From Candidatus Kosakonia sp. 282A-S69 (GTDB lineage: Bacteria; Pseudomonadota; Gammaproteobacteria; Enterobacterales; Enterobacteriaceae), in contig NZ_JAROAU010000001.1 of assembly GCF_029433855.1 (NCBI RefSeq), positions 890,571 through 954,570 on the forward strand: a DNA stretch of 64,000 nucleotides, read 5' to 3'. The position numbers and the translations under genes are program-made. The notes below the pieces were generated by a model. It made no database searches. It saw only the letters and a list, made by a program, of their open reading frames with translations, and had not been told where the DNA came from. Each line of letters starts with the position of its first letter. The first letter of the stretch is position 1. Below, in pieces: positions 38,183 through 48,221 of this stretch.

Positions 38183-40057
38183 ATGAAAGGACAAGAAACA
38201 CGTGGCTTCCAGTCAGAAGTAAAACAGCTTCTGCATTTGATGATCCACTCTCTTTATTCCAACAAAGAAATCTTCCTGCGTGAGCTTATCTCCAACGCCT
38301 CGGATGCGGCGGATAAATTGCGTTTCCGCGCGCTCTCCAAACCCGATCTCTATGAAGGCGACGGCGACCTGCGCGTGCGCGTCTCCTTTGACAAAGAGAA
38401 GCGTACCCTGACCATTGCCGATAACGGTATCGGCATGAACCGTGACGAAGTGATTGACCATCTGGGGACGATTGCCAAATCCGGCACCAAAGCCTTCCTC
38501 GAATCGATGGGGTCCGATCAGGCGAAAGATAGCCAGCTGATCGGTCAGTTCGGTGTGGGCTTCTACTCGGCGTTTATCGTGGCCGATAAAGTTACCGTGC
38601 GCACCCGCGCGGCGGGCGAAAGCGCGGAAAACGGCGTCTTCTGGGAATCCGAAGGCGCGGGCGAATACACGGTTGCTGACATCACCAAAGCCGATCGCGG
38701 TACCGAGATCACCCTGCATCTGCGCGAAGGGGAGGATGATTTCCTCAACGACTGGCGCGTACGCTCCATCATCAGTAAATACTCCGACCATATTGCACTG
38801 CCAGTTGAGATCGAAAAACAGGAAGAGAAAGACGGCGAAACCGTTGTCACCTGGGAGAAGATCAACAAAGCGCAGGCGCTGTGGACGCGTAACAAGTCTG
38901 ACATCAAAGATGACGAGTACAACGAGTTCTACAAACATATCTCTCATGATTACAGCGATCCGCTGATCTGGAGCCATAACCGCGTTGAAGGGAAGCAGGA
39001 GTACACCAGCCTGCTCTATATCCCGTCGCAGGCACCGTGGGATATGTGGAACCGCGATCACAAGCACGGCCTGAAACTCTACGTTCAGCGCGTGTTTATC
39101 ATGGACGAAGCTGAGCAGTTTATGCCGAACTACCTGCGTTTCGTGCGCGGGCTGGTCGACTCTAACGATCTACCGCTCAACGTCTCCCGTGAAATTCTGC
39201 AGGACAGCAGCGTCACCCGCAGCCTGCGCACCGCGCTGACCAAACGTGTGCTGCAGATGCTGGAAAAACTGGCGAAAGATGACGCGGAAAAATACCAGAC
39301 CTTCTGGCAACAGTTCGGCCTGGTGCTGAAAGAGGGAACCGGCGAAGACAGCGGCAACCTGGAAACCATCGCCAAACTGCTGCGTTTTGCCTCCACGCAC
39401 AACGACTCCTCGGCACAGACCGTTTCGCTGGAAGAGTACGTCTCGCGCATGAAAGAGGGCCAGGAGAAGATCTACTTCATCACCGCCGACAGCTATGCCG
39501 CGGCGAAGAGCAGCCCGCATCTTGAGCTGCTGCGTAAGAAAGGCATCGAAGTGCTGCTGCTTTCCGACCGCATCGATGAGTGGATGATGAGCTACCTGAC
39601 CGAGTTCGACGGTAAGCCGTTCCAGTCTGTGGCGAAAGCGGATGCTTCGCTGGATAAGCTGGCTGACGAAGTGGATGAGTCCACCAAAGAAGCGGAAAAA
39701 GCGCTGGAGCCGTTTGTTGAGCGCGTGAAAACCCTGCTCGGCGAGCGTGTAAAAGAGGTGCGCCTCACTCACCGTCTGACCGACACGCCAGCGGTAGTGG
39801 TGACCGATGCTGACGAGATGAGCACGCAGATGGCGAAGCTGTTTGCCGCGGCTGGTCAGAGCGCGCCGGAAGTGAAATACATCTTCGAACTGAATCCGGA
39901 TCACGCGCTGGTGAAACGCGCGGCGGATACGCAGGATGAAGGGCAGTTTAACCAGTGGGTGGAGCTGCTGCTGGACCAGGCGCTGTTCGCCGAACGCGGT
40001 ACGCTGGAAGATCCTAACCAGTTTATTCGCCGCATGAACCAGCTGCTGGTTTCGTAA
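38183..40057 (+). CDS. htpG: molecular chaperone HtpG (Hsp90)
   Basis: A 624-residue bacterial Hsp90, the same length as E. coli HtpG. The N-terminal GHKL ATPase domain holds the signature [24 protein letters not shown] and [15 protein letters not shown]. The middle domain has the catalytic-loop stretch [13 protein letters not shown], and the C-terminal dimerisation domain includes [20 protein letters not shown]. It is a cytosolic ATP-dependent chaperone induced by heat through sigma-32; a matching promoter is seen directly upstream. A strong terminator follows 9 bases after the stop, so it is a single-gene unit. Confidence 0.97.
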   Translation: MKGQETRGFQSEVKQLLHLMIHSLYSNKEIFLRELISNASDAADKLRFRALSKPDLYEGDGDLRVRVSFDKEKRTLTIADNGIGMNRDEVIDHLGTIAKSGTKAFLESMGSDQAKDSQLIGQFGVGFYSAFIVADKVTVRTRAAGESAENGVFWESEGAGEYTVADITKADRGTEITLHLREGEDDFLNDWRVRSIISKYSDHIALPVEIEKQEEKDGETVVTWEKINKAQALWTRNKSDIKDDEYNEFYKHISHDYSDPLIWSHNRVEGKQEYTSLLYIPSQAPWDMWNRDHKHGLKLYVQRVFIMDEAEQFMPNYLRFVRGLVDSNDLPLNVSREILQDSSVTRSLRTALTKRVLQMLEKLAKDDAEKYQTFWQQFGLVLKEGTGEDSGNLETIAKLLRFASTHNDSSAQTVSLEEYVSRMKEGQEKIYFITADSYAAAKSSPHLELLRKKGIEVLLLSDRIDEWMMSYLTEFDGKPFQSVAKADASLDKLADEVDESTKEAEKALEPFVERVKTLLGERVKEVRLTHRLTDTPAVVVTDADEMSTQMAKLFAAAGQSAPEVKYIFELNPDHALVKRAADTQDEGQFNQWVELLLDQALFAERGTLEDPNQFIRRMNQLLVS

Positions 40058-40066
40058 GCAGTCACA

Positions 40067-40092
40067 GGGAGGCCACCGCGCCTCCCTTTTTT
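40067..40092 (+). terminator. htpG rho-independent terminator
   Basis: GGGAGGC and GCCTCCC form a perfect 7-bp stem around CACCGC, followed directly by six T residues. Confidence 0.92.
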
Positions 40093-40194
40093 ATTCCCGC
40101 TTCTGCCGCTTAAGAAAAAGGTAGCATTACCGTTTCAGCGTCCGCGCCTTTCTTGAGCCTGCCTCCTCTTGATGGTATCTTTTAGCGCTTTTGA

Positions 40195-40872
<678 letters not shown>

Positions 40873-40878
40873 TTTCCA

Positions 40879-40905
40879 TTTCCCCCGGCTATATGCCGGG
40901 GGAAA
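40879..40905 (+). terminator. hairpin after adk
   Basis: TTTCCCCCGGC and GCCGGGGGAAA form a perfect 11-bp stem around TATAT, six bases after the adk stop. The A/T flanks are part of the stem and no long T-run follows, so it may act in both directions or protect the transcript end. Confidence 0.65.
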
Positions 40906-40984
40906 CTATCAATCACAGCAATTGGTTCCGTTTACCCGCTTTTCGGCTACACTAATCAACCAGTTAAATGGTTAAGAGGCGCGA

Positions 40985-41947
40985 ATGAGTCAGGCAAAAA
41001 CGGGCATTTTGTTGGCCAATCTCGGCACCCCCGATGCACCCACCCCCCAGGCCGTTAAACGGTATCTGCGGCAGTTCTTAAGCGACAGACGCGTGGTCGA
41101 TACGCCCCGCCTGCTGTGGTGGCCGCTGTTACGCGGCGTGATCCTGCCTATTCGTTCTCCCCGCGTGGCGAAACTCTATAAATCCGTCTGGATGGAAGAG
41201 GGCTCACCCTTAATGGTCTACAGCCGCAGGCAGGAAAAGGCGCTGGCGGCGCGTTTGCCGGATGTCCCTGTCGCGCTCGGTATGAGCTACGGTTCACCGT
41301 CGCTGGAGAGCGCGGTCGAGGCGCTGATGGCGCAGGGCGTTGAACATATCGTTGTGCTCACGCTCTACCCGCAATACTCCTGCTCGACGGTTGCCGCCGT
41401 CTGGGATGAGCTGGCGCGTATTCTCGGCAAAAAACGCTTTATTCCGGGCATCTCCTTTATTCGCGACTACGCCGATAACGCCGACTATATCGCGGCGTTA
41501 GCTAACAGCGTACGCGCCTCTTTTGCGCAGCATGGCGAACCGGATCTGCTCCTGCTCTCCTATCATGGCATTCCGCAGCGTTACGCCTCGCAGGGGGATG
41601 ACTATCCGCAGCGCTGCCGTGACACCACGCGCGAGCTGGTTTCCGCTCTCGATCTGCCGCCAGAGAAGGTGATGATGACCTTCCAGTCGCGCTTCGGGCG
41701 TGAGCCGTGGCTGACGCCTTACACCGATGAGACGCTGAAAATGCTCGGTGAGAAGGGCGTGAAGCATATTCAGGTGATGTCACCGGGCTTTGCCGCCGAC
41801 TGCCTGGAGACGCTGGAGGAGATTGCCGTCCAGAACCGCGAGTTCTTCCTCGAAGCCGGGGGAGAAAAGTATGAATACATTCCTGCGCTCAATGATTCAC
41901 CGGAGCATATTGAGATGATGGTCAACTTAACGGCCAAATATCGCTGA
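40985..41947 (+). CDS. hemH: ferrochelatase
   Basis: A 320-residue enzyme that inserts Fe2+ into protoporphyrin IX, the last step of heme synthesis. The N-terminus [29 protein letters not shown], the catalytic-histidine region [23 protein letters not shown] and the second conserved stretch [16 protein letters not shown] are present. Its length matches E. coli HemH, and no C-terminal [2Fe-2S] cysteine cluster of the animal type is seen. In E. coli the esterase gene aes lies between hemH and gsk; here gsk follows after 61 bases. Confidence 0.96.
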   Translation: MSQAKTGILLANLGTPDAPTPQAVKRYLRQFLSDRRVVDTPRLLWWPLLRGVILPIRSPRVAKLYKSVWMEEGSPLMVYSRRQEKALAARLPDVPVALGMSYGSPSLESAVEALMAQGVEHIVVLTLYPQYSCSTVAAVWDELARILGKKRFIPGISFIRDYADNADYIAALANSVRASFAQHGEPDLLLLSYHGIPQRYASQGDDYPQRCRDTTRELVSALDLPPEKVMMTFQSRFGREPWLTPYTDETLKMLGEKGVKHIQVMSPGFAADCLETLEEIAVQNREFFLEAGGEKYEYIPALNDSPEHIEMMVNLTAKYR

Positions 41948-42008
41948 TCGCTGCGCGGGCCGAGTGTGTTACCATGCACGGCCCGAATGTATTGCACGTA
42001 GCACAAAG

Positions 42009-43313
42009 ATGAAATTTCCCGGTAAACGTAAGTCCAAACACTATTTCCCCGTCAACGCCCGCGACCCCCTATTGCAGCAAATCCAGCCTGAGAGTGAAAC
42101 TGGCACCAGTTGGGTGGTCGGTATTGATCAGACGCTGGTGGATATCGAAGCGAAAGTGGATGATGCGTTTATCGCACGTTTCGGCCTCAGTGCTGGCCAT
42201 TCGCTGGTGATCGCCGATGATATCGCCGAAGCGCTCTATCAGGAGCTGGTGAATAACAACCTGATTACCCACCAGTTTGCGGGTGGCACCATTGGTAATA
42301 CGCTGCACAACTACTCGGTGCTGGCCGATGACCGCTCAGTGCTGCTGGGCGTGATGTGCGACAACGTGCAGATTGGCAGTTACGCTTACCGTTACCTCTG
42401 CAACACCTCCAGCCGTACCGATCTTAACTACCTGCAGGGCGTCGAGGGCGCGATTGGCCGCTGCTTTACGCTGGTCAGTGACAGCGGTGAGCGCACCTTC
42501 GCCATCAGCCCTGGTCAGATGAACCAACTGCGCCCGGAAAGTATTCCTGAAGAGGTCATTGCCGGCGCCTCCGCACTGGTGCTCTCCTCCTATTTAGTGC
42601 GCTGTAATCCCGGCGAGCCAATGCCGGAAGCGACCATGCAGGCAGTGGCCTATGCCAAAAAACATAACGTGCCAGTGGTGCTGACGCTCGGCACGAAATA
42701 CGTTATCGCCGATAACGTGCCGTGGTGGCGCGATTTTCTTAAAGAGAACGTCTCGATTCTGGCGATGAATGAAGAGGAGGGCCACGCCCTCACCGGTGAG
42801 AGCGATCCGCTGATGGCGGCGGACAGAGCGCTGGACTGGGTCGACCTGGTGCTCTGCACGGCCGGGCCTGTCGGCTTATATATGGCGGGCTTTACGGAAG
42901 ATGAGGCGAAGCGCAAAACCCAGCACCCGCTGCTGCCGGGTGCAATTGCCGAATTTAACCAGTATGAGTTTAGCCGCGCGATGCGCCATAAAGATTGCGA
43001 GCATCCGCTGCGGATCTACTCCCATATCGCACCTTATATGGGTGGGCCGGAAAAGATCATGAACACTAACGGCGCAGGCGACGGCGCGCTGGCGGCATTG
43101 CTGCATGATATTACCGCCAACAACTATCACCGTAACAACGTGCCAAACTCCAGTAAGCATAACTTCAACTGGCTGACCTACTCGTCGCTGGCGCAGGTGT
43201 GCAAATATGCGAACCGCGTCAGTTACCAGGTGCTGAACCAGCACTCCCCGCGCTTAACCCGCGGCTTGCCGGAGCGGGAAGATAGCCTCGAAGAGGCGTA
43301 CTGGGAGCGTTAA
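42009..43313 (+). CDS. gsk: inosine-guanosine kinase
   Basis: A 434-residue PfkB-family nucleoside kinase that phosphorylates inosine and guanosine to IMP and GMP in purine salvage. The N-terminus MKFPGKRKSKHYFPVNARDP is distinctive of Gsk, and the PfkB signature with the catalytic aspartate is NTNGAGDGALAALLHDI. Similarity to E. coli Gsk is high throughout, including GTIGNTLHNYSVLADDRSVLLGVM and the C-terminus RGLPEREDSLEEAYWER. The start is set at MKFPGKR by family agreement. It is followed by a REP-rich interval. Confidence 0.95.
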   Translation: MKFPGKRKSKHYFPVNARDPLLQQIQPESETGTSWVVGIDQTLVDIEAKVDDAFIARFGLSAGHSLVIADDIAEALYQELVNNNLITHQFAGGTIGNTLHNYSVLADDRSVLLGVMCDNVQIGSYAYRYLCNTSSRTDLNYLQGVEGAIGRCFTLVSDSGERTFAISPGQMNQLRPESIPEEVIAGASALVLSSYLVRCNPGEPMPEATMQAVAYAKKHNVPVVLTLGTKYVIADNVPWWRDFLKENVSILAMNEEEGHALTGESDPLMAADRALDWVDLVLCTAGPVGLYMAGFTEDEAKRKTQHPLLPGAIAEFNQYEFSRAMRHKDCEHPLRIYSHIAPYMGGPEKIMNTNGAGDGALAALLHDITANNYHRNNVPNSSKHNFNWLTYSSLAQVCKYANRVSYQVLNQHSPRLTRGLPEREDSLEEAYWER

Positions 43314-43329
43314 GGAAGAGGCCGGTAAC

Positions 43330-43434
43330 GAAGCCGCTGAAACAGCGTAGGCCGGATAAGCGGTTACGCGTCATCCGGCATTCTCTCCGCGGCACCGATT
43401 GCCGGATGGCGGCTACGCCTTATCCGGCCTACAA
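43330..43434. repeat. REP pair (BIME) downstream of gsk
   Basis: Two REP-type palindromes in opposite orientation: the first runs from GTAGGCCGGATAAGCG to CATCCGGCA (43347-43380), the second from TTGCCGGATGGCGG to TATCCGGCCTAC (43398-43432). The first, with 17 extra bases before it, repeats the 3' end of ybaL in inverted orientation (43330-43380 against 43776-43827). Such elements usually stabilise transcripts or bind gyrase and IHF. Confidence 0.8.
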
Positions 43435-43775
43435 AAACGCGCCTACAGCCATACTGATATTGCTTTTACCCAAGATCTCACAGCGAGGGGTTGTGTCCCC
43501 GCTGAAATCGGCGAACCGGAGCGTGAATGACAAGGTCTGGACGCCAGGGATGGCGGACAGAGGCGAACCGAGACAGGAAGTCGAGTTGAGCCGGCCGCAG
43601 TCAGGCACGCGGGAGGTGAGCGCAGTGCGAAGCACCGATTTCCTCGCGGGGCCGCGGGGATTGATAAGGGGAGCGCGGCCGCTTCCCTTATCCCGTTCAC
43701 CGCACAAGAGGTTAATGAGACTCCCGAACACCTGGTGAACGGAACGATCCCACCAATGCAGCATGCCAGGCCAAT
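43435..43775. other. GC-rich hairpin-rich segment between REP elements
   Basis: About 340 bp with no convincing gene. It holds three hairpins. CAGC/GCTG plus GGGG/CCCC with a two-base bulge covers 43481-43504. GTGC/GCAC around GAA lies near 43626-43636. A long stem of GATAAGGGGAGCG with CGCTTCCCTTATC around CGGC covers 43663-43692, with one wobble. Open frames cross it on both strands, but none has a family match or a ribosome-binding site. It looks like a structured intergenic element whose nature I cannot name. Confidence 0.55.
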
Positions 43776-43827
43776 TGCCGGATGGCGCGTTGCACGCTTA
43801 TCCGGCCTACGCGGTTTCAGCGGTTTC
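43776..43827. repeat. REP element containing the ybaL stop codon
   Basis: The REP palindrome runs from TGCCGGATGGCG to TATCCGGCCTAC, and its last bases supply the ybaL stop codon (TAG on the minus strand). Together with the adjoining ybaL coding tail it repeats, inverted, the sequence just after gsk. Confidence 0.75.
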
Positions 43828-45489
43828 ATTTCCTGCTGGCGTACTCGCCAAAATATTCAGCATGGTATTGGCAATCTCGCGTTCGCCCATCACCACCTGG
43901 TTCGCACCGCGTTCGCTGATGTAATCCACCTCATCGTCATAATGGGCGCGGGCGATAATCTCAATATTCGGGCACTTCTCCCGTGCGGTGGCGACAATCT
44001 CGCCCGCTTCATAGCCGTTCGGAATGGTTAACAGCAGCCAGCGGGCGCAATCCAGATGCGCCAGATTCATAATCTCTTCATTCGCCGCATTACCCAGCAC
44101 CGCGCGGACACCGCGTTCGCGCAGCTCATCGACCCGCGTGCGGGAGGTTTCAATCACCACCAGCGGAATGCCCTGGGCAATCAGTTTCTCGCCGAGCAGG
44201 CTGCCGACGCGGCCAAAGCCGACCAGCAGCGCATGGTTGCAGATATCAACCGGGATCTGTTTCTCATCTTCCGTCGCCTCTTCCAGCGTCTGCTCCTCCA
44301 GCGTCTCGGTCTTATCGAGATACTTCTCCAGAATGGTAAACAGGATCGGGTTGAGCATAATCGACAGGATCGCCCCGGCGAGCACCAGGTTTTGCCCCTC
44401 CTGCGGCAGCAGATCCAGCGCCATCCCCAGTCCGGCAAGGATAAAGGCGAACTCACCAATCTGCGCGAGGCTGGCGGCGATGGTTAATGCGGTACGCGGC
44501 GAGTGTCCAAACATGCGCACCAGCAGGAAAGCGGCCGCCGATTTACCAAAGACAATAATTGCCAGCGTTGCCAGCACCGCCAGCGGCTGATCGAGAAGGA
44601 TCATCGGGTCGAACAGCATGCCGACGGAGACAAAGAAGAGCACCGCAAAGGCGTCACGCAGCGGCAGGGTATCGTGCGCGGCGCGATGACTCAGCTCGGA
44701 CTCATTGAGCACCATGCCAGCGAAGAAGGCGCCGAGGGCGAAGGAGACATCAAACAGCTCAACCGCGCCGAAGGCAATACCGAGCGCCAGCGCCAGCACC
44801 GAGAGGGTAAAGAGTTCGCGCGAGCCGGTCGCGGCGCTGCGCGCCATGATCCACGGCACCAGGCGGCGGCCGACCAGCATCATAATGGCGATAAAGGCCA
44901 CCACTTTACCGATGGTGATGCCCATATCCACCGCCAGCGAGGCAAGGCCAAGATTACCTTTTTCCATCATGCCGGCTACCGCCGGTAGCAGCACCAGCGT
45001 TAACACCATCACCAGGTCTTCGACGATGAGCCAGCCGATGGCGATCTGCCCGCGCTGGCTATCCACCAGCTGTCGCTCTTCAAGGGCGCGCAGCAGCACC
45101 ACGGTACTGGCGGTGGACAGACAGAGACCAAAGACGATGCCGGTCATCAGCGACCAGCCGAGGGCGGCAGAGAGCGCCATACCCAGCAGCGTCGCGACGG
45201 CTATCTGCGCGATCGCGCCGGGAATGGCGATGGCCTTTACCGCCATCAAATCCTTTAGCGAAAAGTGCAGGCCGACGCCGAACATCAGCAGGATCACGCC
45301 CAGTTCCGCGAGTTCAGGTGCCAGTTTGGTATCCGCCACAAACCCTGGCGTAAATGGCCCCGCTAACACGCCCGCTAATAAGTAGCCCACCAGAGGGGAA
45401 ATGCGCAGTTTATTGGCAATCATGCCGAGGATAAAAGCGAGCACAAGCCCGCCGACAATGGTGGTAATAAGCGGTGTGGCGTGATGCAT
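43807..45489 (-). CDS. ybaL: putative monovalent cation:proton antiporter YbaL
   Basis: A 560-residue CPA2-family inner-membrane protein (KefB/RosB-like). About twelve membrane helices make up residues 1-385, starting TPLITTIVGGLVLAFILGMIANKLRISPLVGYLLAGVLAGP and including FDVSFALGAFFAGMVLNESE. A C-terminal RCK/TrkA-N domain holds the Rossmann motif LLVGFGRVGSLLGEKL. The similarity to E. coli YbaL is high until the last 20 residues, which diverge and end ETAETA with the stop codon inside a REP element. In E. coli fsr lies on its upstream side; here the ushA promoter region follows. The transported ion is not established. Confidence 0.94.
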   Translation of the reverse strand: MHHATPLITTIVGGLVLAFILGMIANKLRISPLVGYLLAGVLAGPFTPGFVADTKLAPELAELGVILLMFGVGLHFSLKDLMAVKAIAIPGAIAQIAVATLLGMALSAALGWSLMTGIVFGLCLSTASTVVLLRALEERQLVDSQRGQIAIGWLIVEDLVMVLTLVLLPAVAGMMEKGNLGLASLAVDMGITIGKVVAFIAIMMLVGRRLVPWIMARSAATGSRELFTLSVLALALGIAFGAVELFDVSFALGAFFAGMVLNESELSHRAAHDTLPLRDAFAVLFFVSVGMLFDPMILLDQPLAVLATLAIIVFGKSAAAFLLVRMFGHSPRTALTIAASLAQIGEFAFILAGLGMALDLLPQEGQNLVLAGAILSIMLNPILFTILEKYLDKTETLEEQTLEEATEDEKQIPVDICNHALLVGFGRVGSLLGEKLIAQGIPLVVIETSRTRVDELRERGVRAVLGNAANEEIMNLAHLDCARWLLLTIPNGYEAGEIVATAREKCPNIEIIARAHYDDEVDYISERGANQVVMGEREIANTMLNILASTPAGNETAETA

Positions 45490-46007
45490 TCCGTCTCCTT
45501 TCGTTGATGCGTGGATCCCACGGTCGTCGACCGATAGCTGAGTTACAGTTTATGACAATTTTGCCGTCTGCGTTTGTGAATAATTGTTGAATTATGAAGA
45601 AAACAGCAATCTGGACGAAAAAAATCGCCAACCGGCTCTGCCATAACATAATTAAGGGCGCTGACGCAGATTTAAAGGATAAGTGATACTGAAAACCAGG
45701 GGTTTCATTGGGTATAAAGGCCGGGAAGTCAGCGTAATGGTCATCGAATATGGTAATCATCCTGCGCAAACAGGGGGAATAGGCGCTTTGGAGAAATCAT
45801 TTAAGGCAACCGCGCTTCGCTACGCTTGTTGCGCTTGCGTGTTCGCAAGATTGCGGACGCAGCTCTTTTATGAGGAGTGAGGCGGCGGTGAGAAGATAAA
45901 AAGTGGCGGGTAATAAAAGCGGCCTGGCAGAGTTACCAGAACTTATTTGTCTATTATTGACGAGCGCTGTATTTTCTCCTTTCACCAATGGGGTCAGGGA
46001 GAGAAGC
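45490..46007. other. gene-free interval between ybaL and ushA
   Basis: About 518 bp where E. coli carries fsr. I see no fsr remnant on either strand. Short open frames cross it but have no recognisable product. The part nearest ybaL is A-rich and should hold the ybaL promoter. The segment 45800-45870 has several TTGCG/CGCAA-type repeats (GCGCTTGCGTGTTCGCAAG). The last 60 bp before ushA contain the expected promoter and the GGGAGAGAAG ribosome-binding site. Confidence 0.5.
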
Positions 46008-47660
46008 ATGAGCGTGTTAAAGAAGAGCATTACGGTGAGTCTGCTGGCGGCGCTGGGCGCATTAAGCCTGCCGGCGCAGGCTTACGAGCAGGATAAAACT
46101 TATAACATCACCATCCTGCACACCAACGACCATCACGGCCACTTCTGGCGCAGCGAGTATGGCGAATATGGCCTCTCGGCGCAGAAGACGCTGGTGGACG
46201 GCATTCGCAAAGAGGTGGCGGCACAGGGCGGGAGCGTGCTGCTGCTTTCTGGCGGCGACATCAATACCGGCGTACCGGAGTCCGATTTGCAGGACGCCGA
46301 GCCCGATTTTCGCGGTATGAACCTCATCGGTTACGACGCAATGGCGGTCGGCAACCATGAATTCGACAACCCGATGAGCGTCCTGCGCCAGCAGGAGAAG
46401 TGGGCGAAATTCCCCTTCCTGTCCGCCAACATCTACCAGAAGAGTACGAATCAGCGCCTCTTCAAGCCCTGGATGATCTTCAACCGCCAAGGGCTAAAAA
46501 TTGCCGTAATCGGCCTGACCACGGATGACACTGCCAAAATCGGCAACCCGGAGTACTTCACCGATATCGAGTTCCGCCAACCGGCTACCGAAGCGAAGCT
46601 GGTGATCGATGAACTGAATCAAAATGAAAAACCGGATGTGATTATCGCCACCACCCATATGGGGCATTACGACAACGGCGAGCATGGTTCAAACGCGCCG
46701 GGCGACGTTGAGATGGCACGCAGCCTGCCGAAAGGGGCGCTGGCGCTGATTGTGGGCGGTCACTCACAGGATCCGGTCTGCATGGCCTCCGAGAATAAAA
46801 AACAGGTCGATTATGTGCCCGGCACGCCGTGCGCACCGGATCAGCAAAACGGTACCTGGATTGTGCAGGCCCACGAGTGGGGCAAATATGTGGGGCGTGC
46901 GGATTTCCAGTTCCGTAACGGCGAGATGAAACTGGTGCGCTACCAGCTCATCCCGGTCAACCTGAAGAAGAAGGTGACCTACGATAACGGTAAGAGCGAA
47001 CGCGTGCTCTACACGCCGGAAATTGCCGAAAACGCACAGATGCTCTCGCTGCTGACGCCATTCCAGAACAAAGGTAAAGCGCAGCTGGGCGTGAAGATTG
47101 GCAGTACCACCGGCCGCCTTGAGGGCGATCGCAGCAAAGTGCGTTTTGTGCAGACCAACCTGGCGCGGGTACTTCTCGCCGCACAGATGGCGCGCACCGG
47201 CGCGGATCTGGCGGTGATGAGCGGCGGCGGCGTGCGTGACAGCATCGAAGCGGGCGATATCACCTACAAAGACGTGCTGAAAGTGCAGCCGTTCGGCAAC
47301 ACCGTGGTCTACGTCAATCTTAGCGGTAAAGAGTTGCTTGATTACCTGACGGCGGTGGCGCAGATGAAGCCCGATTCCGGCGCGTACCCGCAGTTTGCCA
47401 ACGTCAGTTTTGTGGCGAAGGGGGGCACCCTTAGCGACGTGAAGATCAAAGGCGAACCGCTGGATGAGGCGAAAGGCTATCGTCTGGCAACACTAAGCTT
47501 CAACGCCACCGGCGGCGATGGTTATCCGCGTCTGGATGATAAAGCCGGATATGTGAACACCGGCTTTATCGATGCTGAGGTGCTGAAAGAGTTCATCCAG
47601 AACAACTCACCGCTGGATGTGAATGCTTACGAACCGAAAGGCGAAGTGAGCTGGCAGTAA
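46008..47660 (+). CDS. ushA: bifunctional UDP-sugar hydrolase/5'-nucleotidase UshA
   Basis: A 550-residue periplasmic enzyme, the same length as E. coli UshA, that hydrolyses UDP-glucose and nucleotides for salvage. The signal peptide SLLAALGALSLPAQA is followed by the metallophosphatase domain with ILHTNDHHGHFW, LLSGGDINTG, AVGNHEFDNP, IIATTHMGHY and IVGGHSQDPV. The C-terminal 5'-nucleotidase domain contains AVMSGGGVRDSIEAGDITYKDV and FNATGGDGYPRL. The start MSVLKKSITVSLL is preceded by GGGAGAGAAG. It converges on ybaK with four bases between stops. Confidence 0.96.
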   Translation: MSVLKKSITVSLLAALGALSLPAQAYEQDKTYNITILHTNDHHGHFWRSEYGEYGLSAQKTLVDGIRKEVAAQGGSVLLLSGGDINTGVPESDLQDAEPDFRGMNLIGYDAMAVGNHEFDNPMSVLRQQEKWAKFPFLSANIYQKSTNQRLFKPWMIFNRQGLKIAVIGLTTDDTAKIGNPEYFTDIEFRQPATEAKLVIDELNQNEKPDVIIATTHMGHYDNGEHGSNAPGDVEMARSLPKGALALIVGGHSQDPVCMASENKKQVDYVPGTPCAPDQQNGTWIVQAHEWGKYVGRADFQFRNGEMKLVRYQLIPVNLKKKVTYDNGKSERVLYTPEIAENAQMLSLLTPFQNKGKAQLGVKIGSTTGRLEGDRSKVRFVQTNLARVLLAAQMARTGADLAVMSGGGVRDSIEAGDITYKDVLKVQPFGNTVVYVNLSGKELLDYLTAVAQMKPDSGAYPQFANVSFVAKGGTLSDVKIKGEPLDEAKGYRLATLSFNATGGDGYPRLDDKAGYVNTGFIDAEVLKEFIQNNSPLDVNAYEPKGEVSWQ

Positions 47661-47664
47661 CGCC

Positions 47665-48144
47665 TCACTCGCGGCGGGCGATATCGGCAAAGTGTGCACC
47701 CAGCAGTTTCGCCAGATCGCTCGCCGCCAGTTCAATATCGAGCCCGCGTTTGCCGCCGGAGATATAGATGGTATCGAAGGTTTGCGCGGGCGCATCGATA
47801 AGCGTCGGCAGGCGTTTTTTCTGCCCGAGCGGGCTGATGCCGCCCACCAGATAGCCGGTGGTACGCTGCGCCACCATCGGGTCTGCCATATCGACCTTTT
47901 TCGCCCCCAGTGCTTTAGCCACCTTTTTCAAATCCAGCATCCCGGCTACCGGCGTTACCGCCACGGCCAGTTGCTTCATATCGCCATTGACCGCCACCAG
48001 CAACGTTTTATAAACCCTGTCTGCATCCAGCCCCAGCTTACGCACCACTTCATCGCCAAAGTTAGTCTCGTTAGGGTCGTGATCGTAGCTGTGGAGCTGA
48101 AAAGCGATGCCATTTTTTTCCAGTAACTTTACGGCGGGCGTCAT
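47665..48144 (-). CDS. ybaK: Cys-tRNA(Pro)/Cys-tRNA(Cys) deacylase YbaK
   Basis: A 159-residue trans-editing protein that clears Cys from mischarged tRNA-Pro. The single YbaK domain holds the family motifs [40 protein letters not shown] and the substrate-lysine region [35 protein letters not shown]. The sequence closely follows E. coli YbaK. The start [16 protein letters not shown] was chosen by family length over an ATG six codons upstream. ybaP lies upstream with a 77-bp gap. Confidence 0.95.
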   Translation of the reverse strand: MTPAVKLLEKNGIAFQLHSYDHDPNETNFGDEVVRKLGLDADRVYKTLLVAVNGDMKQLAVAVTPVAGMLDLKKVAKALGAKKVDMADPMVAQRTTGYLVGGISPLGQKKRLPTLIDAPAQTFDTIYISGGKRGLDIELAASDLAKLLGAHFADIARRE

Positions 48145-48221
48145 AATAATCCTTCTTATCAAGCGTCTTCACGCCGTAAGCATACGCCTGCACCCACCCG
48201 GGAAAATAGTAGCATCTTGCG

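Noticed and set aside
43406-43829. Three open frames (about 110-130 codons) in the gsk-ybaL interval
   Set aside because: They cross REP elements and hairpins on both strands, lack ribosome-binding sites and have no recognisable family. The segment is better described as a structured non-coding element.
45683-46030. Short open frames upstream of ushA as small genes
   Set aside because: Neither frame has a family match or a convincing ribosome-binding site, and the longer one overlaps the ushA start.
48145-48221. chiX small RNA between ybaK and ybaP
   Set aside because: The gap is only 77 bp and contains neither the ChiX antisense core nor its terminator.
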